Positions 17,442 to 25,186 of a DNA stretch of 35,807 nt are shown in pieces. The stretch is from Actinophytocola sp036402745 (GTDB lineage Bacteria; Actinomycetota; Actinomycetes; Mycobacteriales; Pseudonocardiaceae). The translations under genes were made by a program, and so were the position numbers. How positions within the stretch are numbered: the stretch's first letter is position 1; each line of letters opens with the position of its first letter. Under the pieces are notes generated by a model. That model was given only the letters and a program-made list of their open reading frames with translations. It ran no database searches and had not been told where the DNA came from. Location of the stretch: contig NZ_DASWSJ010000229.1 of assembly GCF_036402745.1 (NCBI RefSeq), positions 1 through 35,807 of the forward strand. Reading direction: 5' to 3'.

Positions 17442-18484
17442 CCGACACTGACGCTGCTCTGACCGACGCGGACGGCTTGCGGCCCGTGCGCCTGCCCGCG
17501 AACCAGCCCGAGCGGTTCTACCGTGGTGGGGCGGCCATCGCGGCGCTGCGTGGTGAGCACGAGGTGCGCGAGTTCGGCCCGGAGGACTGGGTCGCCTCGT
17601 GCACGACCCTGCACGGCCGGCCGGACCTCGGGTTGACGGTGCTGCCGGACGGGGAGCTGCTGCGCGACGCTGTCGCCGAGCACGCCGACAACTGGCTCGG
17701 CGCGTCGCACATCGCGCGGTTCGGCACGGACTCGGCGCTGCTGGTGAAGCTCCTCGACGCCGGCCAGCGGCTGCCGGTGCACTGCCACCCGTCCGACGAG
17801 TTCGCCGCCGCCCACTTCGGCTCCCGCTACGGCAAGACCGAGGCGTGGATCGTCGTCGGTACGTCCGGCCCGTCCGCGACAGTCCACATCGGATTCGCCA
17901 AGGACCTCGACGCCCCCGTCGTGGCCGACTGGGTGGCCCGCCAGGACGCGGCGGCGATGCTCGGCGCGCTCAACGAGGTGACCGTGCGCCCGGGCGACAC
18001 GGTGTTCGTGCCGGCCGGCGTGCCGCACGCGATCGGCGAGGGCGTGTTCATCGTGGAGCTGCAGCAGCCGACGGACCTGTCGGTGACGCTGGAGTGGCAG
18101 GGCTTCCTCGACGACGAGGGTGGCGGCCACCTGGGCATCGGCTTCGACACGGCGCTGGGTTGTGTCGACCTGAGCGGCTGGGGCGGCGAGCGGATGGGCG
18201 CCCTCGTGCGGCACCAGGAGGACACGGGCGCGCCGGTGCGCGACCTGTTCGGCGACGCGGCGTCCCGGTTCTTCCGGGCGGAGCGGATCCGTGGTGGCGC
18301 GGAGCTGACCCCGTCGTTCGCCGTGCTGGTGGCCATGTCCGGGGCGGGTGTCCTGCACACCGAGCACGCGGGCGATGTGCCGGTGGCCCGCGGCGACACG
18401 TTCGTGCTGCCCCACGCCGCGGGCGCGGCGACGGTGTCCGGCGATGTCGTGGCGTTGCGCTGCCAGCCGCCGACGGCTAGCTGA
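17438..18484 (+). CDS. manA: mannose-6-phosphate isomerase, class I type
   Basis: A 348-residue cupin-fold, zinc-dependent isomerase that converts mannose 6-phosphate to fructose 6-phosphate. GTG 17438 overlaps the lacI stop (GTGA) and has GGAGAGG at 17423-17429. Zinc-site motifs are PVHCHPSDEFA (His115, His117), GKTEAW (Glu135) and VPAGVPHAIGEG (His197). The second, non-catalytic cupin half is present, and length fits the shorter bacterial type. Together with the exported GH47 mannosidase it would let mannose cut from mannans or glycoproteins enter glycolysis; the required transporter and kinase are not in this window. Its 3' end overlaps the convergent gene by 8 bp. Confidence 0.92.
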   Translation: MTDTDAALTDADGLRPVRLPANQPERFYRGGAAIAALRGEHEVREFGPEDWVASCTTLHGRPDLGLTVLPDGELLRDAVAEHADNWLGASHIARFGTDSALLVKLLDAGQRLPVHCHPSDEFAAAHFGSRYGKTEAWIVVGTSGPSATVHIGFAKDLDAPVVADWVARQDAAAMLGALNEVTVRPGDTVFVPAGVPHAIGEGVFIVELQQPTDLSVTLEWQGFLDDEGGGHLGIGFDTALGCVDLSGWGGERMGALVRHQEDTGAPVRDLFGDAASRFFRAERIRGGAELTPSFAVLVAMSGAGVLHTEHAGDVPVARGDTFVLPHAAGAATVSGDVVALRCQPPTAS

Positions 18485-19352
18485 GGCCCATGCGCCCCTC
18501 GGTGTTGACGACCCCCCGGTAGATGTGCGGTGCGAAGCGCCCCACGCCCTGGGCGATGAGGGGGATGAACTTGACGTTGCTGCCCAGCGGCATGCGGTAG
18601 CCGTTCTGGACGCCCTGGCGTTCCCAGAGGTGGGCCATCTCCGGGTGCCGGCCGGCGAACCCGGGGTCGCCGGGGAAGAGGTCGAGCCGCACGTGCGCGC
18701 GCTCGCCCGCGATCTTGTCCGAGGCGGCGCCGGCGAGCTTGTCGCCGACGCTCTGGTTGAACTCCATGGGCCTGTGCTTGGAGATCGACACGGCGGCGAG
18801 CTCGGCCCACGGCACCGCCCAGGGCGCGCCCGTGGGGTCGTCCCACCGGATACCGGCGGCCTCGAGGACCAGCCTTCGCGGCCGGAAGACCTTCTTCCGT
18901 CCCACGACGACGAACACGACGGGGACGAGGAACAAGCCCCCGATGACGATGGCCGCGATGGCCGCCCCCGCACCCCCGTCGACGGCCCCGATGAGCCCCG
19001 AGATGACGGCGATGAGCCCGATCCCCCCGGCCACCGAAGCCCCGATGACCGCCTTCTTGCCATCGGCACCACCCACGTCGATGACGACGGCACCCGGCCC
19101 GTAGCCCGGCGCCATGGCTCCCGCCCCCGTCGGCCCGGGCGCCATCGGGTGGCCGGGCGGCGGATAGCCAGGCTGCGGGCCATACCCGGGCGGCCCAGCC
19201 GGCGGCCCCGCCTGCGGATACCCCGGCGGTGGCGGCGGGTACCCGCCCGGCGCCCCGTAACCCGGCGCCCCGTAACCCTGTGGCCCACCCTGCGGCGGCC
19301 CTCCATACGGCGGCTGAAACGGCGGTCCCCCTGGCGGCATCCCTGGCGGCAT
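18477..19352 (-). CDS. Pro/Gly-rich membrane protein with PH-like C-terminal domain
   Basis: A 291-residue protein from ATG 19352; GTG 19358 two codons earlier is also possible. Residues about 1-90 are very rich in Pro, Gly and Tyr with GYGAPGYGAPGGYPP-like repeats, probably disordered. Two adjacent hydrophobic helices follow (AVIGASVAGGIGLIAVISGLIGA and AAIAAIVIGGLFLVPVVFVVV). The remaining ~130 residues begin VFRPRRLVLEAAGIRWDD and contain VPWAELAAVSISKH, the pattern of a bacterial PH-like domain on the inner face of the membrane. No catalytic motif is seen. Function is unknown. The stop overlaps manA convergently, leaving no room for a separate terminator. Confidence 0.75.
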   Translation of the reverse strand: MPPGMPPGGPPFQPPYGGPPQGGPQGYGAPGYGAPGGYPPPPPGYPQAGPPAGPPGYGPQPGYPPPGHPMAPGPTGAGAMAPGYGPGAVVIDVGGADGKKAVIGASVAGGIGLIAVISGLIGAVDGGAGAAIAAIVIGGLFLVPVVFVVVGRKKVFRPRRLVLEAAGIRWDDPTGAPWAVPWAELAAVSISKHRPMEFNQSVGDKLAGAASDKIAGERAHVRLDLFPGDPGFAGRHPEMAHLWERQGVQNGYRMPLGSNVKFIPLIAQGVGRFAPHIYRGVVNTEGRMGLS

Positions 19353-19401
19353 CGTCACGGCCCGATGGTAACCACGAGCACCGACGAACTTGACGGCCGT
19401 G

Positions 19402-19478
19402 GCCTCCGGCCCCCCGAGATCCATCCTACGGACGCCCACCGACAAGAACCGGCGGCGAGAGACCGCCCTGTGGACAAC
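19402..19478 (+). repeat. ~76-bp intergenic repeat, dispersed copy 3
   Basis: Starts GCCTCCGGCCCCCC, then GATCCATCCTACGGACGCCC, the core CACCGACAAGAACCGG, and the end CCTGTGGACAAC, which holds an exact TTGTCCACA on the minus strand (19469-19477). It fills the 133-bp gap between two minus-strand genes and runs opposite to their transcription. Confidence 0.75.
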
Positions 19479-19485
19479 CAGAACG

Positions 19486-20418
19486 TCAGAGGTCAGCGAT
19501 GAGCAAGTCGGCGGCCGAGTAAGGATCCAACTCCCCCGCGGCGACCTTCGAGGCCAACCCCGCGAGCGCCTCCCCATCCAACCGGGACCGCAGAGAGGCC
19601 ACCGCGATCGCCTCGATCTCCCGCGCAGCCCGCCGAGCCCGCCGACCCGCCAACTCCCCGTGCGAAACCAACCACTCCCGATGCGCGTCGAGCGCGGCCA
19701 CGACGTCGGAGACCCCTTCCCCGGCGGATGCCACGGTACGCACGATCGGCTGTCGCCAGGACGAGTGGGAACCCAGCGAGATCATGTGCCGCAGGTCCCG
19801 CACGGTCTGCGCGGCGCCGTCCCGATCGGCCTTGTTGACGACGAACACGTCCGCCACCTCGAGGATGCCGGCCTTCGCCGCCTGGACCCCGTCGCCCATC
19901 CCCGGAGCCAACAACACGACGGTCGTGTCCGCAAGACCGACGATGTCCACTTCGGACTGTCCAACCCCGACGGTCTCGATCAGCACCACGTCGCAGCCCG
20001 CGGCGTCCAGCACGCGCAGCGCCTGCGGGGTCGCGGTGGCGAGCCCGCCGAGGTGACCACGGGTGGCCATCGACCGGATGAACACCGCCGGGTCGGTGGC
20101 GTGGTCGTGCATCCGGATCCGGTCACCCAGCAGCGCCCCGCCGGAGAACGGCGACGACGGGTCGATCGCCAGCACACCGACCCGCAGGTCCTGCTCGCGG
20201 AACGCCGAGATCAGCACCGACGTGGACGTCGACTTGCCCACCCCGGGCGGCCCGGTGAGCCCCAGCACCCGCGCCCGCCCGACGTACGGCGTCAGCGCCG
20301 CCGCCACCGCACGCAGGTGTGGGCTCTCGTCCTCCACGAGCGAGATCAGCCGGGCGACCGCCCGCGGCCGGCCGGCCCGGGCGTCCGAGACGAGCGCCGA
20401 GATGTCCACAGAGGACAA
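19486..20418 (-). CDS. meaB: methylmalonyl-CoA mutase-associated GTPase MeaB
   Basis: A 310-residue G3E-family GTPase that protects and reloads adenosylcobalamin-dependent methylmalonyl-CoA (or isobutyryl/ethylmalonyl-CoA) mutase. TTG 20418 is preferred because AAGG lies 6 nt upstream; GTG 20409 is in frame but lacks a ribosome site. Motifs: P-loop GPPGVGKST (about 56-64), VGVLAIDPSSPFSGGALLGDR, the switch ETVGVGQSE, and the guanine-specificity NKAD. It starts one base after the stop of the acetyl-CoA acetyltransferase gene, so the two form an operon. No mutase subunit is in the window. Confidence 0.93.
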   Translation of the reverse strand: MSSVDISALVSDARAGRPRAVARLISLVEDESPHLRAVAAALTPYVGRARVLGLTGPPGVGKSTSTSVLISAFREQDLRVGVLAIDPSSPFSGGALLGDRIRMHDHATDPAVFIRSMATRGHLGGLATATPQALRVLDAAGCDVVLIETVGVGQSEVDIVGLADTTVVLLAPGMGDGVQAAKAGILEVADVFVVNKADRDGAAQTVRDLRHMISLGSHSSWRQPIVRTVASAGEGVSDVVAALDAHREWLVSHGELAGRRARRAAREIEAIAVASLRSRLDGEALAGLASKVAAGELDPYSAADLLIADL

Positions 20419-20419
20419 G

Positions 20420-21598
20420 CTAGACCTTGAGCAGCAGGGCGTCGCCCTGCCCGCCCCCGCCGCACAGCGCGGCCGCGCCCAGCCCGCCACCGCGGCGGCG
20501 CAGCTCGTAGGCCAGGTGCACGGCCAGCCGCGCCCCGGACGCCCCGATCGGGTGGCCCAGCGCGATCGCGCCGCCGTGGACGTTCACGATGTCCTCGCTG
20601 ATGCCCAGCTGCCTGGTCGACACGACACCGACGGCGGCGAACGCCTCGTTGATCTCCACCAGGTCGAGGTCGGACACCGACTGCCCGGACTTGGCGAGCG
20701 CGGCCTTGATCGCGTTGGCCGGCTGCTCGTGCAGGCTCGCGTCCGGCCCGGCGACCACGCCGTGCGCGCCGATCTCGGCGAGCCACGGCAGGCCCAGCGA
20801 CCGCGCCTTCTCCTTGCTCATCACGACGACCGCGGCGGCACCGTCGGAGATCTGCGACGCCGAGCCCGCGGTGATCGTGCCGTCCGAGGAGAACGCCGGC
20901 CGCAGCTTCGCGAGCCCCTCGGCCGTGGTGTCGCCGCGCACACCCTCGTCGGTGTCGAACACGACCGGGTCGCCCTTGCGCTGCGCGATCGACACCGGCG
21001 CCATCTCCTCGGCGAACAGCCCTCCGGAGATCGCCGCCGCGGCGCGCTGGTGCGAGCGGGCGGAGAAGCTGTCCTGCTCCTCGCGGGTGAGCCCGTAGCG
21101 GGAGTTGTACTTCTCGGTGGACGCGCCCATGGCCACCTGGTCGAACGCGCAGAACAGGCCGTCGTAGGCCATGTGGTCGATCATCGTCACGTCGCCGTAC
21201 TTGAAGCCCGAGCGCGACTTCGGCAGCAGGTGCGGCGCCTGGGTCATCGACTCCTGCCCACCGGCCACGACGATCTCGAACTCGCCGGCGCGGATGAGCT
21301 GGTCGGCCAGCGCGATGGCGTCGAGGCCGGACAGGCAGACCTTGTTGATGGTCAGCGCGGGCACGTCCATCGGGATGCCGGCGGCGACCGCGGCCTGGCG
21401 CGCGGGAATCTGCCCGGCGCCGGCGGTGAGCACCTGCCCCATGATCGTGTACTCCACCTGCTCCGGCGCCACCCCGGCGCGGTCCAGCGCGGCCTTGATG
21501 GCGACGCCGCCGAGCTGCGCGCCGGTGAAGTCCTTGAGCGAGCCGAGCAGGCGGCCGATCGGGGTGCGCGCCCCGGCGACGATGACGGAACCGGACAC
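20420..21598 (-). CDS. acetyl-CoA C-acetyltransferase (thiolase)
   Basis: A 392-residue thiolase that condenses two acetyl-CoA to acetoacetyl-CoA or the reverse. GTG 21598 (VSGSVIVAGARTPIG) has GGAGG with 6-nt spacing; upstream in-frame codons are unconserved. Catalytic residues: Cys88 in NKVCLSG, His in EINEAFA-downstream GGAIALGHPIGASGAR, and Cys in ALCGGGGQGDA. Length and motifs are those of biosynthetic-type (AtoB/PhaA) thiolases. It leads the meaB operon and is divergent from methylmalonyl-CoA epimerase. With the 3-hydroxyacyl-CoA dehydrogenase at 32.8 kb and Ccr at 23.8 kb it could feed crotonyl-CoA formation. Confidence 0.93.
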   Translation of the reverse strand: MSGSVIVAGARTPIGRLLGSLKDFTGAQLGGVAIKAALDRAGVAPEQVEYTIMGQVLTAGAGQIPARQAAVAAGIPMDVPALTINKVCLSGLDAIALADQLIRAGEFEIVVAGGQESMTQAPHLLPKSRSGFKYGDVTMIDHMAYDGLFCAFDQVAMGASTEKYNSRYGLTREEQDSFSARSHQRAAAAISGGLFAEEMAPVSIAQRKGDPVVFDTDEGVRGDTTAEGLAKLRPAFSSDGTITAGSASQISDGAAAVVVMSKEKARSLGLPWLAEIGAHGVVAGPDASLHEQPANAIKAALAKSGQSVSDLDLVEINEAFAAVGVVSTRQLGISEDIVNVHGGAIALGHPIGASGARLAVHLAYELRRRGGGLGAAALCGGGGQGDALLLKV

Positions 21599-21721
21599 GA
21601 CAAGCCTCCAGTTGCTAGCGGGCGTTAACTTCGGACCATACCCGGGACCGCGTCCGCCGACACCGCGCGATGTGAGTAGCCGCACAGGCACCGGGCGTGC
21701 TCCGGCGTTACGTTGTCAGGC

Positions 21722-22165
21722 ATGGACGAGCTGAAGTCGTACGTCACCGCCGTCGACCATGTGGGCATCGCCGTGCCGGACATGGACGAGGCGATCGCGT
21801 TCTACCGCGACGTCCTCGGCTTCGAGCTCACCCACGAGGAGGTCAACGAGGCGCAGGGCGTGCGCGAGGCGATGCTGCACCCGCCGGGCGACGCCGCCGG
21901 CACCGCCGTGCAGCTGCTCGCGCCGCTCGGCCCGGACACCACGATCGGCAAGTTCCTGGCCCGCAAGGGGCCCGGCGTGCAGCAGGTGGCCTACCGGGTC
22001 TCCGACATCGACGCGGCCAGCGAGGCATTGCGGGCCAAGGGTTTGCGCGTGATGTACGACGAGGCCGCCGCCGGTACCGCGAACAGCCGGACCAACTTCG
22101 TGCACCCGAAGGACGCCGGCGGCGTGCTCATTGAGCTAGTGGAGCCGGCGCCGACGGACCGGTGA
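21722..22165 (+). CDS. mce: methylmalonyl-CoA epimerase
   Basis: A 147-residue vicinal-oxygen-chelate protein that interconverts (2R)- and (2S)-methylmalonyl-CoA (and can act on ethylmalonyl-CoA). ATG 21722 is chosen; there is no strong ribosome site and TACGTT lies just upstream, so the mRNA may be leaderless. Metal ligands fit the family: His in VDHVGIAV, Gln/His region VQLLAPLG, GPGVQQVAYRV, and the final Glu in GGVLIELVEP. The sequence NFVHPKDAGG before it is typical. Its last 38 bp overlap the convergent TetR gene. Confidence 0.95.
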   Translation: MDELKSYVTAVDHVGIAVPDMDEAIAFYRDVLGFELTHEEVNEAQGVREAMLHPPGDAAGTAVQLLAPLGPDTTIGKFLARKGPGVQQVAYRVSDIDAASEALRAKGLRVMYDEAAAGTANSRTNFVHPKDAGGVLIELVEPAPTDR

Positions 22166-22739
22166 GCGCGCCGGCGACGAAGTCGACCTCGCGGTCCATG
22201 GTCTCGGAGCTCGCGACGTCCTCGGACACGCCGTGCCGGGCCACCGAGTGCCGGTAGCTGACCGCGAGCGCGAGCAGCCCCGAGGCGGTGTCGACCGCGG
22301 CCACCGGCAGGCTGCCGGTGCTCGCCGCCATGATCACGGCGCGGACCTGGTCGACCACCGTGCCGAACCGCGCCTGCAGCGCGTCGCGGACGGCGGTGTG
22401 CGTGTCGGCCTCCCGCCAGAGCAGGTGGGACAGCAGGTAGGAGGCCCGCATCCGCGCGTCGAGCTCGGCGACGAGCCGGCGCAGGCTGGCCGCGACGTCG
22501 CCCGGTACGACCACGCCCGCCGTCTCGATGTGCTCGTCCGGCAGCCGCTCGACGAGCGCACCGAGCAGGTCGGGCTTGCGTTGGAAGTAGTAGTGCACGA
22601 GCCCCTTGGGCACTCCGGCCCGCGCCGCGATCTTCGAGGTCGGCGTGGCGTCGAACCCCGACTCGGCGAACAGCTCCTCGGCCGCGGCGAGGATCCGCTC
22701 GCGGGCGGACGGGTCGGTCTTCTTCTTCGTCAGTCGCAT
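22128..22739 (-). CDS. TetR family transcriptional regulator
   Basis: A 203-residue regulator from ATG 22739, with AAGGGG about 9 nt upstream. The N-terminal helix-turn-helix runs RERILAAAEELFAESGFDATPTSKIAARAGVPKGLVHYYFQRK. The C-terminal ligand domain is all-helical and unassigned. Its 3' end overlaps the epimerase 3' end by 38 bp in the convergent direction, so antisense interference between the two transcripts is possible. Likely targets are its own promoter or nearby acyl-CoA genes, but no operator was found. Confidence 0.92.
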   Translation of the reverse strand: MRLTKKKTDPSARERILAAAEELFAESGFDATPTSKIAARAGVPKGLVHYYFQRKPDLLGALVERLPDEHIETAGVVVPGDVAASLRRLVAELDARMRASYLLSHLLWREADTHTAVRDALQARFGTVVDQVRAVIMAASTGSLPVAAVDTASGLLALAVSYRHSVARHGVSEDVASSETMDREVDFVAGALTGPSAPAPLAQ

Positions 22740-22840
22740 CGTGCTGCCCCTTCTCGCAAGGCGCGCGGCCCACAACGTAACCCGGGAAGGCCACGCCATG
22801 GACCGCGTGCGGTTTACCGAAGGGGTCGGTCAGCCTTGGT

Positions 22841-23227
22841 TCAGTGCTGTCCGGCCATTCCGCCGCTGGCCCGGTGCGCCGCTTGGGCGACCGGAAGGGC
22901 GGCCGCGCCGGCGATGACCGTCAGCGCGCCGATGATCCAAGAGGTCCAGGAGATACCGTTGAACCCGGTGTAGCTCATCACCCAGGGGGAGACGAACATC
23001 AACACGCCGAGCACGATCTGGATCCCCTCGCCGTAGACCTGCCCGGGCACGGCCAACGAGGCCAGCCCGTCCAGGGCGACCAGCGCCCCCAGAACGATCA
23101 TCGTCCACATCGCGGCGTTGTCCGTGTTCGTCCACAAGGGCGACAACAGCGCCACGACACCCAGTACGACCTCCGCCCAGTCATGCGGCCTGGTCCACGG
23201 CCGGACAGTTGCGGATGGATTCGTCAT
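22841..23227 (-). CDS. SPW repeat membrane protein
   Basis: A 128-residue membrane protein. ATG 23227 has GGAGGTGG about 7 nt upstream. It has four hydrophobic helices in two homologous pairs with the SPW signature: VVALLSPLW in the first half and VLMFVSPWVMSYTG in the second, each followed by a helix (MWTMIVLGALVALDGLASL; WTSWIIGALTVIAGAAAL). These proteins (PF03779 type) are widespread in actinobacteria and of unknown function. About 100 bp of featureless sequence separate it from the TetR gene. Confidence 0.9.
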   Translation of the reverse strand: MTNPSATVRPWTRPHDWAEVVLGVVALLSPLWTNTDNAAMWTMIVLGALVALDGLASLAVPGQVYGEGIQIVLGVLMFVSPWVMSYTGFNGISWTSWIIGALTVIAGAAALPVAQAAHRASGGMAGQH

Positions 23228-23371
23228 CGAGACCACCTCCGTGTGAATGGAGCCTCACCATTGATGATGCGCTTGATTGGCCGGCCGGTCAAACTCTGTT
23301 CCGCGTCTGATGGGTCACAATCCGGGCGGCGGCTGGGGCGGCGGCTGAGCGTCGGGGGCGGCGCGTGGAAC

Positions 23372-23441
23372 GGCGTCTGGGTGGGCCGTCCGGGAGGGCG
23401 TCCGGGGTGGCGTCCGGGGTGGCGTCTGGGCAGCGTCCGGG
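23372..23441. repeat. 12-bp tandem repeat, about six units
   Basis: Units of the form GGCGTCCGGGGT recur with 11-13 bp period (CGT at 23374, 23387, 23399, 23411, 23423, 23434). The third and fourth units are identical. The repeat runs directly into the DnaA-box end of the neighbouring ~76-bp element. Confidence 0.7.
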
Positions 23442-23518
23442 TTGTCCACAGGCGGCGCTTCGCGGCGGGCCGGTTTTGTCGGTGCTGGTTCGTAGAATGG
23501 ATACCGGGGGGCGGAGGC
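23440..23518 (-). repeat. ~76-bp intergenic repeat, dispersed copy 4 (inverted)
   Basis: Read on the minus strand it starts GCCTCCGCCCCCCGG, continues TATCCATTCTACGAACCAG, has the core CACCGACAAAACCGG and ends CCTGTGGACAAC. An exact TTGTCCACA is at 23442-23450 on the plus strand. It lies between divergent genes. Confidence 0.75.
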
Positions 23519-23570
23519 CGCGCCCCCTGCGGCGCGGCTCTTGCCGGCGCCCATCGTTCGGTGCAGTTCT

Positions 23571-23635
23571 GGGTCGCTGGCACTCGGAGTTCGGCCGGTT
23601 CCGGGGTCGCTGGCACTCGGGTTCGGCGGGTTCTT
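23571..23635. repeat. 33-bp direct repeat, two units
   Basis: GGGTCGCTGGCACTCGG followed by GTTCGGC-type sequence occurs at 23571 and again at 23604; the copies differ by one indel and a few bases. Not related to the ~76-bp family. Confidence 0.6.
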
Positions 23636-23800
23636 CGGGGTGCGTCCGTGGTGCTTGGGGAACGGCCGGGCCCTTCACCCACGAGCTAGCGCCCTTGGCT
23701 CGCTCCGCATCACCACCGGCCCTCAGTGGGTGCTCCTTCGAGTGACCCAGCCCTCAAGTCTGTGGTTCTGTACCGTTACCGGTCGGTAGCGTTGCTGCGC

Positions 23801-25132
23801 ATGCGGAAGATCCTCGATGCGATACTCGCCGGTGACCTGGCCGCGGTCGGCTCGCTGCCCGTTCCCGAGTCGTACCGGGGCGTGACCGTGCACGCCGACG
23901 AGGTGGAGATGTTCGCCGGTCAGTCCACTCAGGACAAGGATCCGCGAAAGTCCCTCCACGTCGACGACGTTCCCACGCCTGAGCTCGGGCCGGGCGAGGC
24001 GCTCGTCGCCGTCATGGCCAGCGCGGTCAACTACAACACGGTGTGGACGTCGATCTTCGAGCCGATGGACACGTTCGGCTTCCTGCGCCGCTACGGACGG
24101 ACATCTCCGCTGGCCAAGCGGCACGACCAGCCCTACCACGTCGTCGGCTCCGACCTCGCCGGCGTCGTGCTGCGGACCGGGCCCGGGGTCAACGCCTGGC
24201 AGCCCGGCGACGAGGTCGTCGCGCACTGCCTCAACGTCGAGCTCGAGCACCCGGACGGCCACAACGACACGATGCTCGACCCCGAGCAGCGCATCTGGGG
24301 CTTCGAGACCAACTTCGGCGGCCTCGCCGAGCTCGCGCTGGTCAAGTCCAACCAGCTGATGCCCAAGCCGGCCCACCTGACCTGGGAGGAAGCGGCCTGC
24401 CCGGGCCTGGTCAACTCGACCGCCTACCGCCAGCTCGTCTCCCGCAACGGCGCCGGCATGAAGCAGGGCGACACCGTCCTCGTCTGGGGCGCGTCCGGCG
24501 GCCTCGGCTCGTACGCGACGCAGTTCGCGCTCAACGGCGGCGCGACGCCGGTGTGCGTGGTGAGCAGCCCGCAGAAGGCCGAGCTCTGCCGCCGCATGGG
24601 CGCGGAGCTGATCATCGACCGCAGCGCCGAGGGCTACAAGTTCTGGAAGGACGAGAACACCCAGGACCCGAAGGAGTGGAAGCGGTTCGGCGCCCGGATC
24701 CGCGAGCTCACCGGCGGTGACGACCCGGACATCGTGTTCGAGCACCCCGGCCGGGAGACGTTCGGCGCGAGCGTGTTCGTGGCGAGGCGCGGCGGGACGA
24801 TCGTGACGTGCGCGTCGACCAGCGGGTTCATGCACCAGTACGACAACCGGTACCTGTGGATGAACCTCAAGCGGATCATCGGCTCGCACTTCGCGAACTA
24901 CCGCGAGGCGTGGGAGGCGAACCGGTTGATCGCCAAGGCGAAGATCCACCCGACACTGTCCAGTGTGTACCCACTGGAGCAGACCGGGCAGGCCACCAAC
25001 GACGTGCACCGCAACGTGCACCAGGGCAAGGTCGGCGTGCTGTGCCTTGCGCCCGAGGAAGGTCTCGGCGTGCACGACCACGGGCTGCGGGAGCGCCACC
25101 TCGCGGAGATCAACCGTTTCCGCGGCGTGTAA
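23801..25132 (+). CDS. ccrA: crotonyl-CoA carboxylase/reductase
   Basis: A 443-residue medium-chain dehydrogenase/reductase that reductively carboxylates crotonyl-CoA to (2S)-ethylmalonyl-CoA with NADPH. ATG 23801 gives the conserved start MRKILDAILAGD; the in-frame upstream extension is unconserved. Features: EALVAVMASAVNYNTVWTS, HVVGSDLAGVV, GFETNFGGLAELA, the nucleotide fold VLVWGASGGLGSYATQFA, and the active-site region EHPGRETFGASVFV. The C-terminal part VHRNVHQGKVGVLCLAP is typical of Ccr, not of simple quinone reductases. Ccr is the key enzyme of the ethylmalonyl-CoA pathway and supplies ethylmalonyl-CoA for polyketides. No ribosome site is clear; TAGCGT 8 nt upstream suggests a near-leaderless mRNA. 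Confidence 0.95.
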   Translation: MRKILDAILAGDLAAVGSLPVPESYRGVTVHADEVEMFAGQSTQDKDPRKSLHVDDVPTPELGPGEALVAVMASAVNYNTVWTSIFEPMDTFGFLRRYGRTSPLAKRHDQPYHVVGSDLAGVVLRTGPGVNAWQPGDEVVAHCLNVELEHPDGHNDTMLDPEQRIWGFETNFGGLAELALVKSNQLMPKPAHLTWEEAACPGLVNSTAYRQLVSRNGAGMKQGDTVLVWGASGGLGSYATQFALNGGATPVCVVSSPQKAELCRRMGAELIIDRSAEGYKFWKDENTQDPKEWKRFGARIRELTGGDDPDIVFEHPGRETFGASVFVARRGGTIVTCASTSGFMHQYDNRYLWMNLKRIIGSHFANYREAWEANRLIAKAKIHPTLSSVYPLEQTGQATNDVHRNVHQGKVGVLCLAPEEGLGVHDHGLRERHLAEINRFRGV

Positions 25133-25186
25133 AGGGTCTTTGCCACACACGTCACCTCGCCGGACGGCGCAGGGTAGCGTGGGCGC

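Larger units (their letters stand above)
23228..23800. other. 573-bp gene-free divergent region rich in repeats
   Basis: Between the SPW gene and ccr there is no convincing gene. The segment holds a 12-bp tandem repeat (23372-23441), one inverted copy of the ~76-bp repeat family (23440-23518), and a 33-bp direct repeat (23571-23635). Open frames across it are low-complexity Pro/Arg-rich strings without ribosome sites. Just before ccr is TACCGTTACCGGTCGGTA (23771-23788) with imperfect dyad symmetry, and TAGCGT (23787-23792), which could be a -10 box. Confidence 0.6.

Noticed and set aside
20401..20410. TGTCCACA at the meaB start as another DnaA box of the repeat family
   Set aside because: It lies in codons of meaB, lacks the other repeat blocks, and is a chance match.
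23224..23682. Minus-strand Pro-rich protein gene in the SPW-ccr gap
   Set aside because: The frame consists of translated tandem repeats (PDATPDATPDAL-like and RVPAT-like strings in different frames), with no ribosome site and overlap with the ~76-bp element.
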